A stretch of DNA of 64,000 nt from Trichocoleus sp. (GTDB taxonomy: Bacteria > Cyanobacteriota > Cyanobacteriia > Elainellales > Elainellaceae): contig DATNQD010000076.1 of assembly GCA_036702865.1 (NCBI GenBank), positions 1 to 64,000 on the forward strand, read 5' to 3'. Within the stretch, counting starts at the first letter, position 1; each line of letters opens with the position of its first letter. Below are positions 26,975-35,177 of the stretch, in pieces. The notes under the pieces are model-generated. The model saw only the letters and a list, made by a program, of their open reading frames with translations. It had not been told where the DNA came from and did not search any database. The translations under genes and the position numbers were made by a program.

Positions 26975-27736
26975 TTAATGCTTCCAGAGCGCGATCCCAC
27001 CCAGCAAGCCAGAAATATTGGGGACGATTTTCACGTTCTTCGGTAGAGTAAGGTCAATTTTCTTAGTATTGCCGCCGCCGAGGTAAAGCAGGTCGTAATT
27101 GAAGAACCGATCGAGCGTGTTGATTGCCTTTTCGAGCCGTTGATTCCAGCGCTTCTTGCCCACTTCATCTAAAGCCGCTCTGCCAAGTTGTTCTTCGTAA
27201 GTTTCGCCCTTCCGGAACGGGTGATGCCCTAACTCCAAATTGGGCACCAGCAGACCATCTAGAAACAGGGCTGAACCCACACCTGTACCCAGCGTCACGA
27301 CCAGTTCAACTCCATGCCCTGCCACTGCCCCTAAACCCTGCATATCAGCATCATTGATTACTCTCGTCGGTTTGCCCAAGCGCTGCAACAGTGCCGTTGC
27401 CAGATCAAAGCCAATCCAGCTTGCATCCAAATTTGCCGCTGTACAGGTCACACCTTGACGAATCACACCCGGAAAGCCAACCGAAACCCGATCGAACGAT
27501 TTCCCTTCTGTCAAACCCTGGATTGCTTCTAGAACAGCTTGAGGCGTTGCGGGCTGTGGCGTATCTACCCGATCGCGTTCTGTTAGCGGCTCACCTGCCT
27601 CATCAAGAACCATCACCTTGACACCGCTGCCGCCAATATCAATCGCCAGGGTTTGTAGCGGCTGCCCGCCATTCGAGCTTTCTTCAAGATCACAGGCGAT
27701 TGCTTTTTCGGGCTGATGGTTCTCTAGCATGGTCAT
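26975..27736 (-). CDS. ppgK: Polyphosphate glucokinase (ROK family)
   Basis: A 253-aa protein from ATG 27736; the frame continues upstream to 27928, but that part lacks family resemblance and overlaps the start of the opposite gene. It has the ROK phosphate loop AIDIGGSGVKVMVLD, INDADMQGLGAVAG with the catalytic Asp, TLGTGVGSALF, and ELGHHPFRKGETYEEQLGR near the C-terminus, typical of PpgK. It phosphorylates glucose using inorganic polyphosphate, and in many members ATP as well. The zinc Cys cluster of some ROK proteins is absent, as usual for PpgK. Confidence 0.85.
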   Translation of the reverse strand: MTMLENHQPEKAIACDLEESSNGGQPLQTLAIDIGGSGVKVMVLDEAGEPLTERDRVDTPQPATPQAVLEAIQGLTEGKSFDRVSVGFPGVIRQGVTCTAANLDASWIGFDLATALLQRLGKPTRVINDADMQGLGAVAGHGVELVVTLGTGVGSALFLDGLLVPNLELGHHPFRKGETYEEQLGRAALDEVGKKRWNQRLEKAINTLDRFFNYDLLYLGGGNTKKIDLTLPKNVKIVPNISGLLGGIALWKH

Positions 27737-27874
27737 CGATGCTTCTCCAAATGGCGGTTGCTGAATCGAAGTAACCTGAATTTCAATCGAATCAAAACGA
27801 TTATCTGCGGTTGAATTAAGTTGCGCTATGATTCTTTGGCATGATTTTAGCAATGGGGTTGCAATTAAACTTGG

Positions 27875-30142
27875 ATGCGTCTTGAAACGCCAACAACACG
27901 CTTGCTCAAACGGGTGCAGTCCTGGCAAAAGGCGATCGTGTCACATTTGGCTGTATCTTCTGCATTTGAGGCTGCGGCAATCGATCGCACTACCCAAAAC
28001 TTCATTTTAGTCATCCTGGTTTTTTATCTCAGTGAACAGCGAGGCATCTGGTTCAGCGATAGATTACCGGAACTGGCAAGAAGCGATCGACTCCATCTTC
28101 GGTTACTGGCGCTGTGGCAAGACTGGCAAACTCACTTCAAGCAAGATATCGGGTTCGATTTATCCCCCGCCGCAACCTTGCCCGATTCCCTCATTCGCTC
28201 CATCCTGGAGGACTTGTATCAGCCTGATCCAGCGCAATTTTCAGCCCTTTCCAGTGCAGTGTTAGGTCAGGTATATGAAGCAATGCTGGGTGGTTCTATT
28301 TCAACCCAAAGCAGCCTTCATCGGCGTTACCCTCCGCAAAAAGCAGGCGGCATTTACTACACCCCCTCCCCGATCGTGCAATTTATGGTGGAACAAACGA
28401 TCGGTGCTTCACTGCAATCTTCTCCCGGCTCACCCCTCTGGATTGTGGATCCGGCTTGTGGCAGCGGCGCGTTTCTGTCAGCGGTCTATCAATTTCTGCT
28501 CAATCATTGGCAAGATCATCCAACCCAATTTCCTGGCGAATTCTCCCAATTATCACCTCATCAAAAACAGGGACAGTTAAGCCCGATCGACCGACAACAA
28601 ATTCTTTTGAACTGCATTTATGGCGTTGACCTTGACCCACAAGCTGTCACAGTGACAAAACTCACACTCTGGCTCAAGTTGTTAGAAGAAACTCCTGAAC
28701 CGATGAGTCAGGCATTACCGGATTTGAACCAGAATCTACAGGTGGGGAATGCCCTGATTGGTACAGATTGTCGTGATTTTCCTGCGCCAGTTTATCCCCT
28801 CGATTGGGAAATGGCATTTCCAAAAATTATGCGATCGGGTGGGTTTGATGTGGTGCTTGGCAATCCCCCTTATCTGGACTCCGAATGGATGACAACCCAT
28901 CTTCCAGCATGGCGACGCTATTGCAACAGTCACTATCGCACGGCAACCGGAAACTGGGATTTGTTTTGCGTGTTTATTGAGAAAACGCTGACCCTTTGCC
29001 GAGCAGGTGGAATGCTCAGTTTCGTTGTGCCAAACAAACTCACTTCAGCAGACTACGCAGCCCAGACTCGATCGCTCCTGCTTCAGGAAACTCATCTCCA
29101 GATCATTCGCGACTATGCCCAGGTTCCAGTCTTCGCCGCATCAGTTTATCCGCTGGTTTATGTCGCCAAACATGTGCCTGCTCCAACTCGATTACAGGTG
29201 CGCTGTGAAGTGATGCAAGATTTAGTGCAAGTTGAGCGATCGGGCTGGCTGACATTTGATTTCAGCGATTCCAGCAATTCCAGCAACGTGCAGACCACTC
29301 GCCCCTGGCAGATCAGTGTCTTTGAGCAGCAGGCAGCCCTCTTACAGCGGTTGAGTGAAACATTTCCACTCCTTGGCTCAATTGCACCCGTTTATGGAGC
29401 AGCAACCGTCGCTGAAGCTTATGCTTTACAACCCTGGATTCAAAATTGTGAAGCCCCTGCTCTGGGTGACTGGCGGTTGGTTAATAGTGGCACGATCGAT
29501 CGCTACAGTATCCGCTGGGGACAAAAGCCCACTCGCTACCTGGGACAGAGCTACCTGCATCCCATCATTCCAGTTGTCAATCAGCAACAGCTCTCGCTCC
29601 GGCGACAAACACAAGCAACCGAACCCAAAATTATCGTATCGGGAATGTCTCGATGCCTGAAATGCACCTTAGATGCAACTGGCAATTTGCTGGCTGGTAA
29701 ATCAACTTGCATTGTACTGAGCGCGCTCGCAAATTCTGGATTGGATCTGCACTACCTTCTGGGATTACTCAACAGTAAGCTGCTCAGCTTCTACTTTGTT
29801 CATCGCTTTGAGGGAAACCGATTGCAAGGCGGATATTTTCGGGTCGGAACGCTGCAAGTACGGCAGCTACCCATTGCAATTCCAGATTTGATGAACTTGG
29901 AGCAACAGAAGTATTACCAGAAAATTATTAGTCTAGTTAAGAATTTAAACAAACAAAAAGGAATAGAATTATCACAACAACAGATATTGTTCACAACACC
30001 GCAGCAAGAACCTAAACTCACAACTGATCATCTTGATCGAGAGATCGATCGATTAGTTTATAAACTCTATCGCGTCACAGATGAAGAAGCAGTGGCGATC
30101 GAACAAGCTCAATCCAGCAGGGATAGCCAACGTCAAACTTGA
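27875..30142 (+). CDS. Adenine-N6 DNA methyltransferase with TaqI-like specificity domain
   Basis: A 755-aa protein of the Eco57I/type IIG methylase layout. The SAM motif is IVDPACGSGAFLSA (about residues 189-202), and the catalytic NPPY is in VVLGNPPYLDSEW (about 325-337), the mark of N6-adenine methylation. A C-terminal target-recognition region (about 500-700) includes SGMSRCLKCTLD and LLGLLNSKLLSFYFVHRFEGNRLQGGYFRV, a TaqI-like specificity domain. The first 150 residues show no PD-(D/E)xK nuclease motif and no helicase, so I call it methylation-only. No separate nuclease gene is adjacent. It may be a restriction-system remnant, an epigenetic regulator or a phage-defence factor. Confidence 0.8.
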   Translation: MRLETPTTRLLKRVQSWQKAIVSHLAVSSAFEAAAIDRTTQNFILVILVFYLSEQRGIWFSDRLPELARSDRLHLRLLALWQDWQTHFKQDIGFDLSPAATLPDSLIRSILEDLYQPDPAQFSALSSAVLGQVYEAMLGGSISTQSSLHRRYPPQKAGGIYYTPSPIVQFMVEQTIGASLQSSPGSPLWIVDPACGSGAFLSAVYQFLLNHWQDHPTQFPGEFSQLSPHQKQGQLSPIDRQQILLNCIYGVDLDPQAVTVTKLTLWLKLLEETPEPMSQALPDLNQNLQVGNALIGTDCRDFPAPVYPLDWEMAFPKIMRSGGFDVVLGNPPYLDSEWMTTHLPAWRRYCNSHYRTATGNWDLFCVFIEKTLTLCRAGGMLSFVVPNKLTSADYAAQTRSLLLQETHLQIIRDYAQVPVFAASVYPLVYVAKHVPAPTRLQVRCEVMQDLVQVERSGWLTFDFSDSSNSSNVQTTRPWQISVFEQQAALLQRLSETFPLLGSIAPVYGAATVAEAYALQPWIQNCEAPALGDWRLVNSGTIDRYSIRWGQKPTRYLGQSYLHPIIPVVNQQQLSLRRQTQATEPKIIVSGMSRCLKCTLDATGNLLAGKSTCIVLSALANSGLDLHYLLGLLNSKLLSFYFVHRFEGNRLQGGYFRVGTLQVRQLPIAIPDLMNLEQQKYYQKIISLVKNLNKQKGIELSQQQILFTTPQQEPKLTTDHLDREIDRLVYKLYRVTDEEAVAIEQAQSSRDSQRQT

Positions 30143-30222
30143 TTGCAAAAAGATTACAAAAAGAATGACAAGTGTAGTTTCTAGTAGGGGGTGACGAGAA
30201 ACTAACGCACTCACATCTACTC

Positions 30223-30256
30223 AGTTAACACCAGTTAACAGTCTATCTAGTTAACA
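30223..30256. repeat. Three AGTTAACA direct repeats
   Basis: AGTTAACA occurs at 30223-30230, 30233-30240 and 30249-30256, spaced 10 and 16 bp start to start, just after the methyltransferase gene and before the convergent MBL gene. It might be a protein-binding site or a chance cluster. Confidence 0.4.
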
Positions 30257-30271
30257 GGCTTACGCCCCCTG

Positions 30272-31009
30272 TTACAGTCCCGCTTTCATTTGCAGCAATG
30301 CTTCCAAATCCAAATGGCTCAGCCGTTGATATGCCTGGTCGATCGATCGCTGCCCTCGCAAGAATCCAGTGTTAGCGCCAGGACAAATGAGGTTGAGGGT
30401 TTCTGGGCTGAATCGATCGAGCAATGCTTGAATGCTCTGAATTTGTCGCCGCCAGTGGAAGGTTTTGGCGATGCGGAGCGGCATAGGGTCGCCTTGAGAG
30501 TTGGGCAGAAGATGGCGTCCGGTAAACAAAATGCCGCCACAGCGGCTGTGATAAAGGCAGGCAGAGCCAGGAGAATGCCCGGGTGTCCAGATGGCTTGAG
30601 TCATTTGGCTCAGGTGAAATTCTTGCTGAAAGGCTGTGACCTGGAGCTGCGGCAGTAAATAGGCTTCTTGCTCCTGAATCAATACCTGGCAGCCCAACGT
30701 CTGCTGAATTTCTTTTACCTTGCCAATTGCTACGCGATGAGTGATGAACAGCCACCGCACTCCACCCTTTGCCTCCAAGAACGACCTGGTTGCGTCATCC
30801 CAGGCAGGACAGTCCACCAGAATATTGCCAGTCTCTTCCAGAATTAAGTAGGCGGTGCCACCCAGCGTATCGCGGTTGGGAGGAAAGGCAAAAACCGGAT
30901 CACAAACCGAACGAGGGGGTTTTGCAGGAGAGCTTGCCGAGCTTCGATCAGATTCAGGGGTTGCTGTGATTGCGGCGGTACTGGAATCGGACTCAAGCGG
31001 ATTGATCAT
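30272..31009 (-). CDS. MBL-fold protein lacking the HxHxDH metal motif
   Basis: A 245-aa protein from ATG 31009, preceded by AAGG; the frame runs further to a TTG at 31090, but that extension is Arg/Ser-rich. The metallo-beta-lactamase pattern is clear: GGTAYLILEETGNILVDCPAWD, LFITHRVAIGKV in place of THxHxDH, TPGHSPGSACLY, GGILFTGRHLLP and NLICPGANTG. Only one His of the metal-ligand motif remains, so at best one metal could bind, and the protein may be non-catalytic. It is divergent from the site-2 protease gene. Confidence 0.75.
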   Translation of the reverse strand: MINPLESDSSTAAITATPESDRSSASSPAKPPRSVCDPVFAFPPNRDTLGGTAYLILEETGNILVDCPAWDDATRSFLEAKGGVRWLFITHRVAIGKVKEIQQTLGCQVLIQEQEAYLLPQLQVTAFQQEFHLSQMTQAIWTPGHSPGSACLYHSRCGGILFTGRHLLPNSQGDPMPLRIAKTFHWRRQIQSIQALLDRFSPETLNLICPGANTGFLRGQRSIDQAYQRLSHLDLEALLQMKAGL

Positions 31010-31193
31010 CGGGAACCTTAGGGCATTGGAGGTGGCAGTTGTATCACGTCTAGAGTCAGGAATGCGATCGGCAGAATAGCGGTCTCTCAAGCGAAAACGG
31101 TATCCTTGAAATCATAGAGACACTTCTTGATTGATCTCTCGATTAATTCTGATGCTCTGAGCCTGGGCTTACACATTCCAAGAGATTTACAGC

Positions 31194-32681
31194 ATGATTT
31201 GGCTGCTCCTACTGTTTGGACTCATTACCTACTTCATTGTGCAGCACAGTGTTGCCAACTTAACGCGCACTCCAGTCTGGTTACTTTGGCTGGTGATGAT
31301 GATCCCCATTCTGATCTGGACTGGGTGGGTGGTGCTCCGAGGAGACACGCCAATGCCATTCTCACTGCTGATTACTCCCTTTTTCGTCTGCTCTATCCTT
31401 TATTGGATGTTGGTTCAGTGGGGGCGTTCTGTCCCACCGGGTTCAGAGCAGAAAACTGCACAGTCTCAAACCCAGGAAGCCATAACCGTTGTAGAACCGA
31501 AATCCGCTGTTCGAGCGATCGATCGAGAAGAAGAAGCAAATTTACAAAACTGCTTTCCCTGGTCGGTTTATTATCTGCAAAATATCGAGCATCGTCCCCA
31601 AGCGCTTATTTGTCGGGGGCAGCTCCGTACTTCACCAGAAGCCGCCTACTCAACCATTCAGAAGAACGTTGAAGCGCAGTTTAAAGATCGCTTTCTGGTG
31701 GTGTTTCAGGAAGGCTTGAATGGGAAGCCCTTTTTTGCGCTGGTGCCCAATCCTTATGCCAAATCAGTGTCCCAATCTGCGACAGCAGCAACTCAAGCCA
31801 AAATAACACGTCCTGGGCTGGCGCTCGGATTACTGCTGGCAACCTTTCTGACAACAATGCTCGCTGGCGTTTTGATGAGCCGCCCTGACCCTCAACTGCC
31901 CAGCAGCCCATCTGAACTGCTGGCTGGCTTGCCTTATGCCCTGTCTTTATTGACGATTCTAGGCATTCATGAACTGGGACACTATTGGGTTGCTCGTCGC
32001 CACCAGATTCGCGCTACCCTGCCTTACTTTATTCCCGTTCCGCCTGCTGGAATCTTTCCCTTTGGCACGTTTGGAGCATTCATCCAGCTTCGATCGCCCA
32101 TTCCCAATCGCAAAGCTTTGTTTGATGTCGGCATTGCTGGCCCACTTGCCGGATTTATTGCCACAATTCCAATTCTGCTCTGGGGCTTAGCCCATTCCAC
32201 CCCCATTCCCCTCAGTGAGCAATCTGGGCTGCTAAACATGGCTTCGTTTAAGCCAACGGCTTCGCTGCTGTTAGCCCTCCTGAGTAAAGCGGCACTGGGA
32301 AGCCAGGTCACGGCTGAGACTGCCCTGAAGCTGCATCCGCTGGCAATTGCGGGCTGTTTGGGCTTAGTGGTAACAGCGCTGAACCTGATGCCCGTTGGGC
32401 AACTCGACGGCGGACATATTGTTCATGCCATGTTTGGGCAACGTTTGGGAGCAGTGATCGGTCAAATTGCACGATTTCTGGTGCTTGGTTTGTCTTTTGT
32501 CCAGCAAGAGCTGCTGTTTTGGGCAATCCTGCTGTTTTTGATGCCTGTCGTGGATGAGCCTGCCCTCAATGATGTGAGCGAATTAGACAACCGCCGCGAT
32601 TTTCTTGGACTGGTCGCTTTAGGGCTACTGGTGATCATCATTTTGCCTGCTCCCTATGCATTGACTCAGTTTTTGTTCTAG
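31194..32681 (+). CDS. Site-2 protease family membrane metalloprotease
   Basis: A 495-aa M50 protease. Two N-terminal membrane helices (about residues 1-20 and 25-75) are followed by a cytoplasmic domain to about residue 205. The membrane core has the zinc motif HELGHYWVARRH (about 258-269) and the third ligand in NLMPVGQLDGGHIVHAMFG (about 395-413). It belongs to the cyanobacterial/plastid EGY-like S2P group, which lacks the PDZ domain of RseP. It probably cleaves membrane-tethered regulators. The next gene begins 36 bp after its stop. Confidence 0.88.
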   Translation: MIWLLLLFGLITYFIVQHSVANLTRTPVWLLWLVMMIPILIWTGWVVLRGDTPMPFSLLITPFFVCSILYWMLVQWGRSVPPGSEQKTAQSQTQEAITVVEPKSAVRAIDREEEANLQNCFPWSVYYLQNIEHRPQALICRGQLRTSPEAAYSTIQKNVEAQFKDRFLVVFQEGLNGKPFFALVPNPYAKSVSQSATAATQAKITRPGLALGLLLATFLTTMLAGVLMSRPDPQLPSSPSELLAGLPYALSLLTILGIHELGHYWVARRHQIRATLPYFIPVPPAGIFPFGTFGAFIQLRSPIPNRKALFDVGIAGPLAGFIATIPILLWGLAHSTPIPLSEQSGLLNMASFKPTASLLLALLSKAALGSQVTAETALKLHPLAIAGCLGLVVTALNLMPVGQLDGGHIVHAMFGQRLGAVIGQIARFLVLGLSFVQQELLFWAILLFLMPVVDEPALNDVSELDNRRDFLGLVALGLLVIIILPAPYALTQFLF

Positions 32682-32717
32682 ACTCTAGTACCAAACCTGC
32701 CGAAGGATGCAACAGCC

Positions 32718-33299
32718 ATGACTCAGGATGTCAGGCAGTGGTTAGCGGAAATTAAAACCCTGCAACAAAAGCTCAGCGAAACCCAAAAAGAACGAGATGA
32801 GGCATACGCGAGTGCTGCAAACTGGCGCAACCTCTACGAAACGGAAGCCAAACAGCGACGCACAGAAATTAGGCTGGCACAGCAAACGATCGATTCCCTC
32901 AAAAGTGAACTGCAAGATCTGCAAAGCCTGCCCGATGGAACCGATCGCCCTGAAGCACAGACTGCAATCCAACAGGAAATCAACCAACTTCAAGACCTTC
33001 AGGCACTACAAGTCAGGCTTACCGATGCCTTACTAGAATGCGATCGACTGGTGCAAGCGCTCCGAACTGAGCAGTCTGCCCATCAGCAAACCCGCAAGAG
33101 TTTAACTGCAGCATTGGGAGACACAGTCGATCGGTTGACGCAAGCGAGACGTACCCGGAACCCGGATCAGGAGTCTGGGAATCCGGGACAAAATATCGAA
33201 GGCAGCAATGGGATAAACAAGGACGGAGCAAACAAACCAGAAGCTAGAAACCCATTACTTGAGCTACCGCTGTTCGATTCGCCTCAATCCCGGTCTTAA
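32718..33299 (+). CDS. Coiled-coil protein of unknown function
   Basis: A 193-aa soluble protein. Residues 1-135 are a long coiled coil ([56 protein letters not shown]); the last 50 residues are Asn/Gly-rich and disordered. No enzymatic motif is seen. It lies 36 bp downstream of the site-2 protease gene and may be co-transcribed. Its last 56 bp overlap the convergent thrC gene. Confidence 0.75.
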   Translation: MTQDVRQWLAEIKTLQQKLSETQKERDEAYASAANWRNLYETEAKQRRTEIRLAQQTIDSLKSELQDLQSLPDGTDRPEAQTAIQQEINQLQDLQALQVRLTDALLECDRLVQALRTEQSAHQQTRKSLTAALGDTVDRLTQARRTRNPDQESGNPGQNIEGSNGINKDGANKPEARNPLLELPLFDSPQSRS

Positions 33300-34350
33300 A
33301 CTGGTTCTGGCAGTGCTTGATTGCCGTATCTGGGTCTTTTAGACCGTTTCCGGTGAGGACACAGACAATTTTGGCTCCAGCCGGAACCTGGTCTTTCACC
33401 TTGAGCAGCCCTGCAACAGAGGCAGCACTGGCAGGCTCACAGAAAATTCCTTCTTCAGCAGCCAGCAGGCGATAGGCGTGCAAAATTTCTTCATCTGTCA
33501 CAGCGTTAAACTGTCCTTGGCTGGCATCTTTCGCAGCAACTGCTAAATTCCAGCTTGCCGGATTGCCAATCCGAATCGCAGTCGCCAGGGTTTCAGGATG
33601 CGCTACAGGTTGACCCGTAACGAGCGGCGAAGCCCCTGCTGCCTGGAAGCCCATCATGCGCGGCAATTGACTGCATTTTTTCTCCTGGTGATACTGGCAG
33701 AAGCCCATCCAGTAAGCCGTGATATTTCCAGCATTTCCCACCGGGATGCAGAGCCAGTCTGGCGCATCGCCCAACACATCCACAATCTCAAATGCTGCGG
33801 TTTTTTGACCTTCCAGACGGTATGGGTTGACAGAATTTACCAGCGTAATCGGGTAATGCTCTGCCATCTCTCGCACAATTTCCAGGGCGCGATCGAAGTT
33901 TCCCTGCACTGCGAGGACTTCTGCCCCATAAAGTAAGGCTTGCGCTAGCTTACCCAACGCCACATAGCCATCAGGAATTAGCACATAAGCTCGCATTCCG
34001 GCACGTCTGGCATAGGCAGCAGCAGCAGCGGAAGTATTACCTGTACTGGCACAGATCACGACTTCTGCTCCGGCTTCTTTCGCCTTCGACACCGCCATTG
34101 TCATGCCCCGATCTTTAAAGCTGCCAGTCGGGTTCAGTCCATCATATTTGACCCAAACCTGCACCTCTCGCCCAATTTGAGCGGCAATTGCGGGAGCAGG
34201 AATGAGAGGGGTGTTGCCTTCCAGCAGCGTCACCACTGGGGTTTGATCCGTCACGGGCAAATAGCGGCGGTAAGTTTCGATCAAACCGCGCCAGCCGATC
34301 GCATGAGACACTTGAGAAGCTTGGGAGTTGACAGAGAGGCTAACAGTCAC
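33244..34350 (-). CDS. thrC: Threonine synthase
   Basis: A 368-aa PLP enzyme converting O-phosphohomoserine to threonine. The PLP Lys is in [14 protein letters not shown] (about residues 76-89), the asparagine-serine loop is [15 protein letters not shown], and the phosphate loop is [12 protein letters not shown]. Length is usual for the short bacterial form. The start is a GTG at 34350. It is antisense to the coiled-coil gene over 56 bp at the C-terminal ends. No other threonine-pathway gene is adjacent. Confidence 0.92.
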   Translation of the reverse strand: MTVSLSVNSQASQVSHAIGWRGLIETYRRYLPVTDQTPVVTLLEGNTPLIPAPAIAAQIGREVQVWVKYDGLNPTGSFKDRGMTMAVSKAKEAGAEVVICASTGNTSAAAAAYARRAGMRAYVLIPDGYVALGKLAQALLYGAEVLAVQGNFDRALEIVREMAEHYPITLVNSVNPYRLEGQKTAAFEIVDVLGDAPDWLCIPVGNAGNITAYWMGFCQYHQEKKCSQLPRMMGFQAAGASPLVTGQPVAHPETLATAIRIGNPASWNLAVAAKDASQGQFNAVTDEEILHAYRLLAAEEGIFCEPASAASVAGLLKVKDQVPAGAKIVCVLTGNGLKDPDTAIKHCQNQFKTGIEANRTAVAQVMGF

Positions 34351-34869
34351 AGCAAAACAACTTTATTTAGACTCAGGACTGAGATGTTATCTCAACTACC
34401 ATCCTACGTCGAGTTCGATCGAATCTGGTCAATAAAAATTTTGGAGTGCGATCGATTTGGCTCTGAACTCAGAAGATTTTGGGAAGGAAAATCCTCCCTG
34501 AGGACAGGAGCAGGTTTAGTCGAGCCGCAACCGTCTTAACAAGTGAAGCAATACTCAAGCCGCTCCAAAACCCGCCCCGTAAGAGTGTTACAACATTTCC
34601 ATGCCAGTGTGGGGTATGCAAGTCAACCTCAGCCCCTATCCCAATCATGTACCAGCGCACCCGATCGTAGCTGCGTTTTCCAGCGTTTTGCGATTGGTTT
34701 CAAGATAGGGGCTTTGATTTTCGTCGGAAACTAAGAACATGGTCAAAGATCAATGAGAATTCCCAACAATAAAATCTTCTGGCTCATTGTTTAAGCCAGA
34801 GAAGGGGAGTATGAGCAGTGACATATGAGCAGTGACAGTGGATTCATCTGATAGAGCCGTGCTTGTCGA
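34351..34869. other. 519-bp region with decayed DNA
   Basis: Between thrC and the 88-aa membrane-protein gene. The only recognisable content is the multicopper-oxidase relic at 34574-34740. The rest shows no intact gene. Confidence 0.5.
34574..34740 (-). pseudogene. Relic of a ceruloplasmin-type multicopper oxidase
   Basis: Minus-strand translation gives FLVSDENQSPYLETNRKTL in one frame (34737-34681) and, after a frame change, YDRVRWYMIGIGAEV then DLHTPHWHGNVV in another (34672-34574). Ceruloplasmin/hephaestin-like oxidases have FDENxSWY-x-x-x-N and, later, ERVRWYLMxMGTEVDLHTPHWHG, so the order and copper-binding HTPHWHG are conserved but about 60-80 residues between them are gone. The frame then degrades. 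It is a dead gene, with thrC on one side and the 88-aa gene on the other. Confidence 0.6.
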
Positions 34870-35136
34870 TCAGGAAGAGCCGTTTTCATCAGAAGCAATT
34901 TCCCTGTCTAGTAGCCCACTTTCAGCGACAAGCTGCGGATAAATCACCAAAAAAAAGCTCATCCAGAGCAGGAGCGGCACAGCAACGAAGCCCGTAATCC
35001 AGCGGTTATGCAGCAGGAACCAACTCGCTGCAATTAGCCCCGTTCCGGTTAGCAAAATTGACCAGGGCTGACACCACCAGGGTTTGTAGTCCCACACCGT
35101 TTTCGATCGCTGCATTTCTTCTGACGACTCAGGCAT
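34870..35136 (-). CDS. Small two-helix membrane protein (DUF6737-like)
   Basis: An 88-aa protein: charged start, VWDYKPWWCQPWSILLTGTGLIAASWFLL (helix 1, about 25-42), then WITGFVAVPLLLWMSFFLVIYPQL (helix 2, about 46-68). The YKPWWCQPWSI signature matches short cyanobacterial proteins I believe are annotated DUF6737; the number is from memory. No known function. It lies 41 bp upstream of the glgX start region on the same strand... that is, glgX ends the other side at 35178, so the order is glgX then this gene, possibly as one transcript. Confidence 0.6.
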   Translation of the reverse strand: MPESSEEMQRSKTVWDYKPWWCQPWSILLTGTGLIAASWFLLHNRWITGFVAVPLLLWMSFFLVIYPQLVAESGLLDREIASDENGSS

Positions 35137-35177
35137 CCCAAATCTCCTTCCCGTTCAATACACTACTTTCTCAAAAC

